A stretch of DNA of 64,000 bases from Agrobacterium salinitolerans (GCF_002008225.1 NZ_MRDH01000023.1:62001-126000); one strand, 5' to 3'; positions 35,666 through 44,638 are shown, counted from the first letter of the stretch. Numbers and translations are program-made. Notes: generated from the sequence alone by a model not told the origin.

Positions 35666-36925
35666 TTACTTCGAGGCGAGGAACTTCTGCTGCGCCTTCG
35701 TCATGTAATCCGCCCATTGCTTGGCGAGGTCTTCCGGCGTGATGTCGCCGAGCAGCGCTTCCTGAGAGGTCTTGATCACGAGCGAGTCCTTGAAGAAGGC
35801 GAATTCCTCAAGATAGGTCGGCATCGTCGTCGGCACGGCGTTCTTGTCCGCCAGTTCATCGAACCAGCCCTTGAACTGCTCGCTGGCATAGAAGGGGTCC
35901 TTCTCAGCCGACTTGTGCACCGGCAGCGCGCCCGTCTTCTTGTTCCACTCGATATTGCCTTCCGGTCCCTCAAGCGTCTCGATCAGCTTCCAGGAAAGGT
36001 CCTTGTTCTCGGATTTCGACATCATCGACCAGCCGGCGAAACCAATGGTGGGGAACGTCTTGCCATCGGGTCCCTTCGGCATGGTCATGACGCCGAAATC
36101 TTCCGGCTTCATGCGCTGGGCAATGGCGATCAGCGCATCCGGATCCTGATCGAGGAAGGCGCAGGTGCCGGAATAAAAACCGGCGACGATCTCGTTAAAG
36201 CCCCAGTTGACGCTGTCCTTCGGCGCCAGGCCGTTCTTGTAAAGATCGATCACATAGGTCAGGCCCTTCACCCAGCCGGGGCTATCGAATGTGGAAGTGC
36301 CGTCCTTGGTGAAGAACTCGTTCGAGCCAGCCATGGACGCGCCGAACATGACCCAGCCGTTGAGGCCGCCAGGGCCGCCGCGCAGGCAATAGCCGTATTT
36401 GCCGGGCAGTGCCGCGACCTTCTTGGAGGCGTCGGCAAACTCCTCGAGCGTCTTCGGCGGCTCCTTCACGCCGGCTTCGGCCAGCAGCTTCTTGTTGTAG
36501 AACATGGCGCGCAGATAAAAGCCGTAGGGCAGCATATAGGCGGTGTTCTTCACATCGCGGCCGAGTTCGAGCGTGCGCTCGCTCAAGCCCGCCGTGTGTT
36601 CCCACTTGGCGAGATAGGGTTCAAGGCTCTCCAGCATGCCGTTATTGGCATAAAGCGACAGCCAGGTATCAGGCATTTCCATCACATCGGGAATATCGCC
36701 CGCGGAAACCATGGTGGCGAATTTCTGGAAGGCCTCGCTCCACGGCAGCGAGATGATCTCTACCTTGGTGCCGGGATTGGCCGCTTCGAATTTCGAGACG
36801 ATGCCCTTCAGCGTTTCGGTGCGTTCCGGGCTGGTGATGACTTCCACCAGTTTCAAGGTCGTGTCCGCCAGCGCCGTTCCGGTCATCAGGGCGGTGAAAA
36901 TTGCTGCTGCTACCAGTTTTTTCAT
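35666..36925 (-). CDS. ABC transporter solute-binding protein, family 1
   Basis: 419 residues with a clean signal peptide (1-20, ending ALA). The Type 2 periplasmic fold shows GIVSKFEAANPGTKVEIISL, DIPDVMEMPDTWLSLYANNG and LPYGFYLRAMFYNKKLLAEAGV. Family 1 members bind oligosaccharides or glycosides. The gene follows a C-S lyase by 36 bp, raising the possibility of a sulfur-containing or amino-acid-conjugated ligand. That is inference. Confidence 0.88.
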   Translation of the reverse strand: MKKLVAAAIFTALMTGTALADTTLKLVEVITSPERTETLKGIVSKFEAANPGTKVEIISLPWSEAFQKFATMVSAGDIPDVMEMPDTWLSLYANNGMLESLEPYLAKWEHTAGLSERTLELGRDVKNTAYMLPYGFYLRAMFYNKKLLAEAGVKEPPKTLEEFADASKKVAALPGKYGYCLRGGPGGLNGWVMFGASMAGSNEFFTKDGTSTFDSPGWVKGLTYVIDLYKNGLAPKDSVNWGFNEIVAGFYSGTCAFLDQDPDALIAIAQRMKPEDFGVMTMPKGPDGKTFPTIGFAGWSMMSKSENKDLSWKLIETLEGPEGNIEWNKKTGALPVHKSAEKDPFYASEQFKGWFDELADKNAVPTTMPTYLEEFAFFKDSLVIKTSQEALLGDITPEDLAKQWADYMTKAQQKFLASK

Positions 36926-36961
36926 GTCGTTCTCCCCTTTTTGTGGTCAGTTTAAAAAACG

Positions 36962-38134
36962 TCAGGCGGCGGAGGCCGCCTTGATCGCGGGTTCGAGATC
37001 GTTCCAGAGCGCTTCCGTGCCCTCCAGCCCAACATGCAGGCGCACGGAGCGTGCGCTGATGCCGAAGGTGTGGGCGGAGTTTGGTTGCGCCTTCTGTTCG
37101 AGCACCACTTCGCCCGGAACGATCAGGCTTTCATGCCCGCCCCAGGAAACACCCAATTTGAAAAGCTTGAGCCGGTCGGCAAAAGCGCGCACATCCACCC
37201 CTTCCTTGAAAAGGAAGGAAAACAGGCCCGACGTGCCGTTGAGACCCGGCGGCAGGCGGTTCGCCAGCCCGGGATGGCAGACGGTTTCCACGACGTCGAG
37301 CGCGTGAAGACGCGTTGCGATATCCAAAGCCGAGGCCTGATGCGCCTTCATGCGCAGCGGCAGGGTGCGCAGTCCGCGAATGAGCAACCATGCATCGAAG
37401 GGAGACATCTTGCCGCCGAGATAGGGATAGGTTTCCGCCCGGATGCGGTCGATCATCGCCTTCGAACCGGCAACCACGCCGGACACCACATCGCTATGGC
37501 CGCCGAGATATTTCGAGGCCGAATGCACGACGAGATCGACGCCAAGCGAGATCGGCTGCTGGAAGACCGGGCTTGCCCAGGAATTGTCGATGACGGTGAC
37601 GGCGCCATGCCGTTTGCCGATGGCGGCCAGCGCACCGACATCATGCGCTTCCATCACCCAGCTCGTCGGGCTTTCCATGTAGAACAGCTTTGCGCCCGGC
37701 ATCGCCTTTTCAACCGCCGCCTCATCACGACCATCGACATAGACGACCTCGATATTCATGCGCTGCATGAAGGTGCCGAACAGGCGGAAGGCATCGGGAT
37801 AGACATGGCGCACCGCGACGAAGCGGTCGCCCGGCGAGACGAAGGACAGCACGGTGGAGGAAATGGCCGACATGCCGCTCGCAAAACCGAGCGCATCTTC
37901 CGCCCTTTCGAGCTTCGCCAGCATTTCCTCGAACAGCCGCACGGTGGGATTGAGCCCGCGCGTATAAACCGGCCGCACCTTTTCGCCGCGATAGGTGGAG
38001 ACCATCTCGTCATAGCTGGAAAAGGTGAAAAGCGAGGTCTGCACGATGGGCGGCACCACGGCGTCGAAGGCGTGGGCTTCGTCATGGGCGACGATCAAAG
38101 AGGCGGGATCAAAGAGATCGTTGCCATGGTTCAT
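36962..38134 (-). CDS. PLP-dependent Cys/Met metabolism lyase (cystathionine beta-lyase/gamma-synthase family)
   Basis: 390 residues of fold type I. The PLP Lys lies in HSASKYLGGHSD (about 209). The substrate/PLP motifs YTRGLNPTVRLFEEMLAKLE and FASGMSAISSTVLSF are intact, as is IDNSWASPVFQQP with the PLP-binding Asp. Family members make or break C-S bonds of cystathionine and related thioethers. Its overlap with a FadR regulator (4 bp) and its place at the head of a sugar-type ABC operon argue for a catabolic role on an imported conjugate rather than housekeeping MetC. The exact reaction is unknown. Confidence 0.85.
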   Translation of the reverse strand: MNHGNDLFDPASLIVAHDEAHAFDAVVPPIVQTSLFTFSSYDEMVSTYRGEKVRPVYTRGLNPTVRLFEEMLAKLERAEDALGFASGMSAISSTVLSFVSPGDRFVAVRHVYPDAFRLFGTFMQRMNIEVVYVDGRDEAAVEKAMPGAKLFYMESPTSWVMEAHDVGALAAIGKRHGAVTVIDNSWASPVFQQPISLGVDLVVHSASKYLGGHSDVVSGVVAGSKAMIDRIRAETYPYLGGKMSPFDAWLLIRGLRTLPLRMKAHQASALDIATRLHALDVVETVCHPGLANRLPPGLNGTSGLFSFLFKEGVDVRAFADRLKLFKLGVSWGGHESLIVPGEVVLEQKAQPNSAHTFGISARSVRLHVGLEGTEALWNDLEPAIKAASAA

Positions 38135-38823
38135 TTCGACATGTCCTTGATATCCTCCTCGACGACGGCGAGGATTTTCAGTGTTTCTTCACGGGCGGTC
38201 TCCGCATCGCCCGCAGCGATCGCGTTGAACAGGGTACGGTGAAAGGGAAAGGAGCGACCGGCGAAATCCGGGCGGTCGAACGGTTTCGACCAGAAACGTT
38301 CGAAACCTTCGCGCATCTGCTCCAGAAGCTGCTTGAACAGCGTATTGTGGGTGGCGTCGTAGATCGACAGATGGAAGGCAAGGTCGGCTTTACCGGAGGT
38401 GCCTTCGGCCAGATGCACCCGCTCCATCTCATCGAGCCGCGCTTCCATGGTGGCGATATCGTCTGCCGTGCGGCGACGAGCGGCGGCCATGGAGGCCTCC
38501 ACTTCGATGCCGCGTCGTACTTCCAGCGTCATCAGCAGCGCGTCGCGCAGGCTTTCGGCATCGATGGAGATCGGCATATGCACGGTGGCGGCGGAAATCG
38601 GTTTCAGGAGGTAGTTCCCGCTGCCCTTTCGGCTGTCGATCACACCGAGCGCCTGAAACTTGCGGATGACTTCGCGGATGGTGGACCGCCCCACGCCCAG
38701 CGCCGCCATAAGTTCCCGCTCCGCCGGCAGCCGATCTCCCGCCTTCAGTCCAGCCCGCTCCACATACTCGGAAAGCGCAGCCTCCACCTGGCGCACACGG
38801 TCGCTCGGCGGAATCGGCTGCAT
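38131..38823 (-). CDS. FadR-subfamily GntR regulator
   Basis: 230 residues from the ATG at 38823 (after GGGAAC). An ATG at 38874 would add 17 residues but falls inside an operator-like dyad. The winged helix includes GDRLPAERELMAALGVGRSTIREVIRKFQALGV, and the FCD domain (about 85-220) has DLAFHLSIYDATHN and FHRTLFNAIAAGD. As the first gene of the lyase/ABC operon it is probably autoregulated by the operon's substrate. Confidence 0.85.
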   Translation of the reverse strand: MQPIPPSDRVRQVEAALSEYVERAGLKAGDRLPAERELMAALGVGRSTIREVIRKFQALGVIDSRKGSGNYLLKPISAATVHMPISIDAESLRDALLMTLEVRRGIEVEASMAAARRRTADDIATMEARLDEMERVHLAEGTSGKADLAFHLSIYDATHNTLFKQLLEQMREGFERFWSKPFDRPDFAGRSFPFHRTLFNAIAAGDAETAREETLKILAVVEEDIKDMSK

Positions 38824-38859
38824 GAGTTCCCGGCTGGACCTGTCCAAAACGCATCCCCT

Positions 38860-38884
38860 AAATTGGTCTGACATCTTACCATTT
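38860..38884. promoter_or_regulatory. inverted repeat at start of the FadR-lyase-ABC operon
   Basis: aaattggt (38860-38867) and accattt (38878-38884) form inverted arms around ctgacatctt, the size and shape of FadR-family operators. It overlaps the more distal candidate ATG of the regulator. Between it and rnhA (to 39105) I see no gene. Confidence 0.4.
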
Positions 38885-39105
38885 CAAAAGGTAAAAGGAA
38901 TGTCAACGGGCAAGGGACGCTGTACGCTCCTCTCAGCAAAATCTCGTATGCTGCTGAAAAAATAGAAATAATGAAATGCCCAATGTGTCTCTTGGATTAT
39001 TGGTGCAGCAAAAAAGTAACTGCGCGATCCCTCGATATCGAAAAGTCAGAGTGCGGGCTTGAAGGGAATCGATTGTGCCGCATCACGACGACTGAGAGCC
39101 GCCGA

Positions 39106-39579
39106 TTAAGCCGTCTTCACGCGAGCCACCTGACGCGCCAATGCGTCGGCATGCTCATTGCCGACAGTGCCGGAATGCCCCTTGCACCATTCTACGGCCA
39201 CATGGGGATGCTGCTCGAGCAACGTGTCGAGCTGCTGCCAGATTTCCCTGTCAGGGATCGGTCTTCGGCGGCTACGCTGGTTGGGCGTGATGCGCGTCCA
39301 GCCATTGTTGCGCCAGATCGCTCTATACCGCCGACAGCCCTCAATGACATGAACTGCATCCGTCCAGAGCGTGACTGCCCGCGTTGGCGCCTCAGCGGCG
39401 ATCCACAACATGGCATTCAGGACGGCGAGGACCTCGAACGTATTGTTGGATGTGCCGGCCGCCTTGCCCGAGGCCGAATGGATTTGGTCGGCTGTTTCAT
39501 AAACGACGAACGCCCATCCTCCGGAACGGGAGGCGTCATCGAAGGAGCCGTCGGTGAAAATGTGAAGCGCATCGGACAT
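39106..39579 (-). CDS. rnhA: ribonuclease HI family protein
   Basis: 157 residues from the ATG at 39579; the upstream open frame lies in the terminator region. All four catalytic acids of RNase HI are visible: Asp in FTDGS (about 10), Glu in NTFEVLAV (about 48), Asp in WTDAV (about 70) and Asp in NEHADALAR (about 144). The His of WCKGHSG is also present. The Trp-rich handle region is retained (IWRNNGWTRI). It hydrolyses RNA in RNA-DNA hybrids. It seems a lone gene. Since many Agrobacterium genomes carry another rnhA, this may be a second copy. Confidence 0.85.
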   Translation of the reverse strand: MSDALHIFTDGSFDDASRSGGWAFVVYETADQIHSASGKAAGTSNNTFEVLAVLNAMLWIAAEAPTRAVTLWTDAVHVIEGCRRYRAIWRNNGWTRITPNQRSRRRPIPDREIWQQLDTLLEQHPHVAVEWCKGHSGTVGNEHADALARQVARVKTA

Positions 39580-39702
39580 GACGGGTTGTGTAGCACCCAA
39601 TCGGAAACCACTAAAGCAACACGCCATTTGAGAAGGTTTCTTCGGTGCCAATAGCGTTTCCCCCTCGCAGGCAGCCAAAAAGCGCGGGCAGAAAAGCAGA
39701 AA

Positions 39703-39720
39703 GGGCGGCGCAAGCCGCCC
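39703..39720 (-). terminator. terminator after troA
   Basis: gggcggc-gcaa-gccgccc, a perfect 7-bp stem with a 4-nt loop. On the minus strand it is followed by TTTCTGCTTTTC. It lies 30 bp after the troA stop. Confidence 0.65.
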
Positions 39721-39749
39721 TCCCCGACTCCACAACGAAAGAGCTGAAC

Positions 39750-40775
39750 TTACTGGCCGAGAACCGCCGCCGTGATCGTCTGCATATTGTGATTGATCAT
39801 GTCGATATAGGTCGAAGCCGGGCCATCGGCAGTCGAAAGCGCGTCGGAGTAGAGCGTGCCACCAACCTTGAGACCGGTTTCGCTGGCGATCTGGTCGATC
39901 AGCCGCTTGTCGGTAATGTTCTCGACGAAGATCGCCGAGGCCTTGTCATGTTTTACCTGGTCAACGAGCTTGGCGACATCGGCGGCCGAGGCTTCTGATT
40001 CCGTTGATACGCCTTCGGGCGCAAGAAAATTCAGACCATAGGCATGCTCGAAATAACCGAAGGCGTCATGCGAAGTAATGATGACGCGTTTTTCCGGCGG
40101 GATGGCGGCGATCTCGGTCTTCACCTTCTCGTTCAGCGCGGCAAGCTTGGCGATATAGGCGTCCGAATTGGCGGTGTAGGTGGCGCAACCGGCCTTGTCG
40201 ACTTCGCAAAATGCGCCGGCAATGTTCTTCACGTAGATTTCCGCGTTCTTGATCGACTGCCAGGCATGTGGATCGTATTCGCCGTGATGGTGATGCCCCT
40301 CATGGCCGTGGTCGTGATCATGGGCCTCGGCGGTCTCATGGCTGTGGCCGGCTTCTTCGGCCTTGTGGTCGTGGCCATCCTCTTCCTCGGCTTCCGGATG
40401 GGCGTGACCTGCCGGCTCTTCAGAAAGCTTGAGCGGCTCCACACCCTTGGTCAGTTCCACCACCGGCGCCTTGGTGCCGCTGGTGTCGATCAGCCGCTTC
40501 AGGAAGCCTTCGAATTCCAGACCGTTGACCAGCACCACATCCGCCTTGCTGACGGCGACGGCATCGGCCGGGCGGGGTTCATAAACGTGGGCGTCACCAT
40601 CCGGCCCCACCAACGTGGTGATCTCCACGCGGTCACCGCCGACGTTTTTAGCAAAATCGGCGATGATCGAGAAGCTCGCCACGACCTTGAGTTCGGCGGC
40701 GGACGCCTGCGCCATCAGGACCGGGGAGAGGGAAAGAAGGCTGACGCCAGTGGCGAGACGGAGGGTTTTGAACAT
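39750..40775 (-). CDS. troA: zinc ABC transporter substrate-binding protein (ZnuA/TroA family)
   Basis: 341 residues from the ATG at 40775, after AAGGAGAACC. The signal peptide is about 1-27. It is a cluster A-I metal-binding protein with PDGDAHVYEPRPADA (first His ligand), a histidine-rich acidic loop at about 120-170 and YDPHAW (second His). Later come ITSHDAFGYFEHAYGL and the C-terminal Asp region (TLYSDALS). The His-rich loop indicates zinc rather than manganese. It is the last gene of the ATPase-permease-binding protein operon that matches C58 troCBA (recalled). A dyad resembling a Zur box controls the operon. Confidence 0.9.
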   Translation of the reverse strand: MFKTLRLATGVSLLSLSPVLMAQASAAELKVVASFSIIADFAKNVGGDRVEITTLVGPDGDAHVYEPRPADAVAVSKADVVLVNGLEFEGFLKRLIDTSGTKAPVVELTKGVEPLKLSEEPAGHAHPEAEEEDGHDHKAEEAGHSHETAEAHDHDHGHEGHHHHGEYDPHAWQSIKNAEIYVKNIAGAFCEVDKAGCATYTANSDAYIAKLAALNEKVKTEIAAIPPEKRVIITSHDAFGYFEHAYGLNFLAPEGVSTESEASAADVAKLVDQVKHDKASAIFVENITDKRLIDQIASETGLKVGGTLYSDALSTADGPASTYIDMINHNMQTITAAVLGQ

Positions 40776-40803
40776 GAAGGTTCTCCTTTTTCGAACGCTG
40801 TTT

Positions 40804-41670
40804 TCAGGCCGTCCTGTGACGGCCGGAACCGAGAAGATCGCTGAGCACGCCGCGCGTGCCGACGAGGATGGAGAGGGCGTAAATGACGCCCGCGGACAGG
40901 ATGATCGCCGGGCCTGATGGCAGCGATGCGTGATAGGAAAGGAGCAGGCCCGCAAAGCAGGACACCATGCCGATGCCGATGGAAATGAAGCACATTGGTG
41001 CGACACGGTTGGACCAGAAGCGGCTGGCGGCGGCGGGCAGCATCATCAGCCCGACCGAGAGCAGCGTTCCCAGCGCCTGAAAGCCGCCGACGAGATTGAG
41101 CACAACGATGGCAAGGAAGAGGAAATGCACCGGGCTGCCCCAGTTGCTGACCGAGCGCAGAAACAGGGGATCGAGGCATTCCGCCAGCAGCGCCCGCCAG
41201 AAGGTGATCATCACCACCAACGTTACGATGCAGATGCTGCCGATCAGGCCGAGCGCCTCATTGTTCAGCGCCAGCACCGTGCCGAACAGCACATGCATGA
41301 GATCGACGCTGGAACCGCGCCATGAGACGAGCAGCACGCCGAGCGCAAGCGAGATGAGATAAAGGGCGGCAAGGGAAGCGTCTTCCTTCTGGATGGTGAA
41401 GCGTGACACCGCGCCGGCGCCGAGCGCGACCAGAAGGCCGACAGCCAGCCCGCCGATGGTCATGGGCAGGATTTCCAGCCCGTAGAACAGAAACCCGACT
41501 GCCGCCCCCGGCAGGATGGCATGAGACATGGCGTCGCCCGTCAGGCTCATGCGGCGCAGCATCAGAAACACCCCGACCGGGCCGCAGCTGATGGCAAGGA
41601 TCAGCGCACCGGCGAGCGCCCGCTGCATGAAGACATATTGGACGAAGGGTTGGATGAAGATATCAGCCAT
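40804..41670 (-). CDS. troB: zinc ABC transporter permease (ZnuB family)
   Basis: 288 residues from the ATG at 41670, which overlaps the ATPase stop by 8 bp. ABC-3 family with eight or nine hydrophobic segments and the signature GPVGVFLMLRRMSLTGDAMSHAILPG around 30-55. It forms the zinc channel for TroA. Naming follows the troCBA operon order as I remember it; ZnuB is the equivalent name. Confidence 0.88.
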   Translation of the reverse strand: MADIFIQPFVQYVFMQRALAGALILAISCGPVGVFLMLRRMSLTGDAMSHAILPGAAVGFLFYGLEILPMTIGGLAVGLLVALGAGAVSRFTIQKEDASLAALYLISLALGVLLVSWRGSSVDLMHVLFGTVLALNNEALGLIGSICIVTLVVMITFWRALLAECLDPLFLRSVSNWGSPVHFLFLAIVVLNLVGGFQALGTLLSVGLMMLPAAASRFWSNRVAPMCFISIGIGMVSCFAGLLLSYHASLPSGPAIILSAGVIYALSILVGTRGVLSDLLGSGRHRTA

Positions 41671-42508
41671 GGGCATTCGAATTCGCGCGTGAGTGGTCAT
41701 GGGAATGGGAATGGGAATGGGAATGGGCGGCGGCAGCGTGCGAACTTGCCCCGACGATCTGCAGCGAAGGTGCTTCGGCCGGATCGCACCAGGGCGCATT
41801 TTCTTCCCACGCCTCGTGAAAATGCCGCGCCTGCCGGATGTTCTCGGACTTCAACACCTCGGCCGTAGGACCCAGCCCGACGAGCTTTCGGGCGAGGAAC
41901 AGGGTCTCTGGAAAATGCTGCCGCACGAGCTGGAAGTCATGAAGGACCGCCAGCACCGTGCGCCCCTCAGCCACCCATGACTTGATCAGGACCATAAGGT
42001 CGGCAACAGTCTTCTCATCGACGGCATTGAAGGGTTCGTCGAGCAGGATCAGCTGCGCATCCTGCAACATCGCGCGCGCAAACAAGGCACGCTGCATCTG
42101 GCCACCGGACAGTGAGTCTATATTTCGCTTTTCAAAACCGGAAAGCCCGACCGCCTCCATCACGCGGCCCATCGCTGCCCGGTCTTCGGGACGGTGGCGG
42201 CCAAGCAGGCCGCGTTGCGGCCAGAGACCAAGCGCCACCAGATCCCGCACCTGCGCCGGAAAGGAGCGGTCGAGTTCCGATTGCTGCGGCAGATAAGCGA
42301 CGGACAGATTTGGGCTTAACCGGCATTCCCCGCCGAGCGGTTTCAAAATGCCGGCAATGCCTTTCATCAGCGTCGATTTTCCAGAGCCATTGGCGCCGAC
42401 CACCGCAGTGAGCGAGCCTTTGGCGATATCGCCATTCAGATGATGCACGGCCGCGCGGCCGGCATATCCAAGCGTCAGGTTTTTGAAGGTGAGGCACGGA
42501 TCGCTCAT
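41663..42508 (-). CDS. troC: zinc ABC transporter ATPase (ZnuC family) with His-rich tail
   Basis: 281 residues from the ATG at 42508, after GGAGGG. Walker A GANGSGKST, signature LSGGQMQR, Walker B LILLDEP and LHDF are present. The C-terminal extension (about 255-281) ends in HSHSHSHSHDHSRANSNAHG, a likely cytoplasmic zinc-binding tail. It is encoded partly by a (GGGAAT)4 repeat. It is the first gene of the troCBA operon, 37 bp from a Zur-box-like dyad. Confidence 0.88.
   Translation of the reverse strand: MSDPCLTFKNLTLGYAGRAAVHHLNGDIAKGSLTAVVGANGSGKSTLMKGIAGILKPLGGECRLSPNLSVAYLPQQSELDRSFPAQVRDLVALGLWPQRGLLGRHRPEDRAAMGRVMEAVGLSGFEKRNIDSLSGGQMQRALFARAMLQDAQLILLDEPFNAVDEKTVADLMVLIKSWVAEGRTVLAVLHDFQLVRQHFPETLFLARKLVGLGPTAEVLKSENIRQARHFHEAWEENAPWCDPAEAPSLQIVGASSHAAAAHSHSHSHSHDHSRANSNAHG
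41701..41727. repeat. hexanucleotide microsatellite (GGGAAT)4 inside troC
   Basis: Four perfect copies of gggaat plus ggg. On the coding strand CATTCC units specify His-Ser repeats. Units of 6 bp keep the reading frame, so slippage would change tail length without breaking the gene. Confidence 0.9.
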
Positions 42509-42552
42509 CGATCCCTCCAAGGCAGGATGTCATTCGATGGCCCTTGATATGT

Positions 42553-42566
42553 AATGTTATTACATT
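42553..42566. promoter_or_regulatory. Zur-box-like dyad 1 (troCBA promoter)
   Basis: AATGTTATTACATT, an inverted repeat AATGT/ACATT, 45 bp upstream of the troC start. Similar dyads lie at 42583, 42693 and 46065, each next to zinc-related genes. AT-rich AATGTTAT half-sites are typical of alphaproteobacterial Zur operators. Confidence 0.7.
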
Positions 42567-42582
42567 CGTCAAACGAATACGT

Positions 42583-42596
42583 AATGAAATAACATT
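42583..42596. promoter_or_regulatory. Zur-box-like dyad 2
   Basis: AATGAAATAACATT, 30 bp from dyad 1 (about three helical turns), in the troCBA/yciC divergent promoter. The paired sites may bind Zur cooperatively. Confidence 0.6.
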
Positions 42597-42692
42597 AACT
42601 ATCGGAAAGATGCGTTGCGCTTCGCATAAGTCACAGCCCCCGCATAGCGGGACACTTTTTTTCTGTCGCCCGTTGACAGGCGGACGATTTGT

Positions 42693-42706
42693 AATGTTAT
42701 TACGTT
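42693..42706. promoter_or_regulatory. Zur-box-like dyad 3 (yciC promoter)
   Basis: AATGTTATTACGTT, matching dyad 1 at 13 of 14 positions, about 100 bp upstream of the yciC start. It gives yciC its own operator in the divergent region. Confidence 0.65.
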
Positions 42707-42804
42707 ACATCACAGAGACGGGGTAGCACCGAACCCGTCGTTTTCAGATCGTCCGCGTGGTCGCCATGAGGTGCACGCGAGCGTTGCCAAAGAACGAGGT
42801 CCTT

Positions 42805-44010
42805 ATGTCGCACAAACTTCCCGTCACCGTGCTTTCCGGCTTTCTGGGCGCTGGCAAGACGACGCTCCTCAACCATATTCTCGCCAATCGCGATGGTCTG
42901 CGTGTGGCGTTGATCGTCAATGACATGAGCGAGATCAATATCGACGCCGCGCTGGTGCGCGATGGCGGCGCCAATCTCTCCCGCACGGAGGAGCAATTGG
43001 TGGAAATGACCAATGGCTGCATCTGTTGCACGCTGCGCGACGACCTCCTGAAGGAGGTGCGGGCGCTGGCCGAACAGGGTCGTTTCGATTACCTGCTGAT
43101 CGAATCCACCGGCATCGCCGAGCCGCTTCCGGTCGCTGCGACCTTCGATTTTCGCGACGAAAACGGCCGCAGCCTTTCCGATGTTGCGCGTCTCGACACC
43201 ATGGTGACGGTGGTGGATGCCGCCAATCTTCTCAACGATTACGGTTCGTCCGATTTTCTGGCCGACCGGGGTGAAACGGCAGGCGATGGCGACAACCGCA
43301 CCATCGTCGATCTCCTGGTGGAGCAGATCGAATTTGCCGATGTCGTCGTCCTCAACAAGATCGGCACCGCGACGCCAGAGGAACGGGACGCCGCCCACAA
43401 GATCATCGTCGGGCTGAACCCGGATGCAAAACTCATCGAGGCCGATTTCGGCAAGGTGGCGTTGAAGGAGGTTCTGGGCACCGGCCGTTTCGATTTCGCC
43501 AGGGCGGAAGAACACCCCCTATGGTTCAAGGAATTGCACGGCTTCAAGGACCACATTCCCGAAACCGAGGAATATGGCATCCGCTCCTTTGTTTACCGCG
43601 CCAAAAAACCCTTCGACCCTGTGCTGTTCCAACGCTTCATCGACCGCGCCTGGCCAGGCGTGGTGCGCGCCAAGGGCTTCTTCTGGCTGGCGACGCGTCC
43701 GCGTTATGTCGGCGAGATCAGCCAGGCCGGCGCGTTGGTGCGTACCGGCAAGATGGGCCTGTGGTGGTCCGCCGTGCCGAAAGAGCAATGGCCGCGCGAG
43801 AAGCAGTTCCTCGATATGATGAAGCCCTATCTCGATCCGGTCTTCGGTGACCGCCGGCAGGAAATCGTCTTCATCGGCTCCGATCCGATGAACGAGGCGC
43901 GCATCCGCGCGCAGCTCGACGCCTGCCTGATCGATACCGAGGCATTCACACCGGATGCATGGCGGCACCTGCCCGATCCTTTCGCAAGCTGGGACCGGCA
44001 GGCGGCTTGA
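42805..44010 (+). CDS. yciC: COG0523 G3E GTPase, putative zinc metallochaperone (YciC-like)
   Basis: 401 residues from the ATG at 42805, after ACGAGGTCC. The GTPase domain has Walker A GFLGAGKT (12-19), the CxCC metal motif GCICC (71-75), the ESTGIAEP switch and NKIG for guanine. The CobW C-terminal domain (about 285-395) includes [11 protein letters not shown]. It is thought to deliver zinc to client proteins under limitation. It diverges from troCBA across three Zur-box-like dyads, matching the known C58 arrangement of yciC with troCBA (recalled). Confidence 0.9.
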   Translation: MSHKLPVTVLSGFLGAGKTTLLNHILANRDGLRVALIVNDMSEINIDAALVRDGGANLSRTEEQLVEMTNGCICCTLRDDLLKEVRALAEQGRFDYLLIESTGIAEPLPVAATFDFRDENGRSLSDVARLDTMVTVVDAANLLNDYGSSDFLADRGETAGDGDNRTIVDLLVEQIEFADVVVLNKIGTATPEERDAAHKIIVGLNPDAKLIEADFGKVALKEVLGTGRFDFARAEEHPLWFKELHGFKDHIPETEEYGIRSFVYRAKKPFDPVLFQRFIDRAWPGVVRAKGFFWLATRPRYVGEISQAGALVRTGKMGLWWSAVPKEQWPREKQFLDMMKPYLDPVFGDRRQEIVFIGSDPMNEARIRAQLDACLIDTEAFTPDAWRHLPDPFASWDRQAA

Positions 44011-44053
44011 TCGTTCCTCGCCCTTATTTTAGCCGGGCGTGTGCGCCTTTCGT

Positions 44054-44074
44054 CTTCTCCCCGCCGGGGAGAAG
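44054..44074. repeat. single CTTCTCCCC...GGGGAGAAG hairpin (half RIME-like element)
   Basis: Exact copy of the terminal hairpin of the elements at 21506 and 26632, without the inner arms. It lies between the convergent yciC and YqaA-like genes and could act as a terminator for both. Confidence 0.65.
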
Positions 44075-44103
44075 AAACAGGCCGCCCCGTTTCTTGCGAA
44101 ACA

Positions 44104-44541
44104 CTACAGAAAATTCAGCGTCACCAGCGCCAGAACGAGATAACGCCCAACCTTGGCGACGGTGACCAGCAGCAGAAACACTGGCAGCGGTTCCTTCATG
44201 ATCCCGGCGGCAACCGTCAGCGGATCGCCGATCAGCGGCGCCCAGCTGAGCAGCAGGGACCATTTGCCATAGTGCCGATACCAGTTCTGGGCGCGCTCCA
44301 GCGCCGCCTCACCGACCGGAAACCAGCGTTCACGCCGAAAGCGCTCGATGCCGCGGCCGAGCAGCCAGTTCGCAAAGGAGCCGGCGACATTGCCGGCGCT
44401 GGCCACGACGACCAGCAGCCAGACGGGCTGTGATTTCAGAAGGATGAGGCCGGCCAATGCGGCCTCCGACTGCATGGGTAGAATGGTCGCTGCTATGAAC
44501 GCCGTCAGGAACAAACCCGCATATACCGCCAGATCGGCCAT
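44104..44541 (-). CDS. YqaA/DedA-related membrane protein
   Basis: 145 residues from the ATG at 44541. Four hydrophobic segments are visible, with LFLTAFIAATILPMQSEAAL near the N-terminus and GNVAGSFANWLLGRGIERF and SWAPLIGDPLTVAAGIM in the middle, as in small YqaA-type SNARE-associated proteins. The function is unclear; relatives have been linked to membrane homeostasis. It lies downstream of the 89-residue gene on the same strand but about 100 bp away. Confidence 0.8.
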   Translation of the reverse strand: MADLAVYAGLFLTAFIAATILPMQSEAALAGLILLKSQPVWLLVVVASAGNVAGSFANWLLGRGIERFRRERWFPVGEAALERAQNWYRHYGKWSLLLSWAPLIGDPLTVAAGIMKEPLPVFLLLVTVAKVGRYLVLALVTLNFL

Positions 44542-44638
44542 TGCCCGCCCTTCATCCTCCACGAATCCCGTCGCTGCCCCTGACGTGGCGGATGAGGGCG
44601 GCGGCGGTCAAGCGCATCTTGAGCCTGAAAACGGGTTC

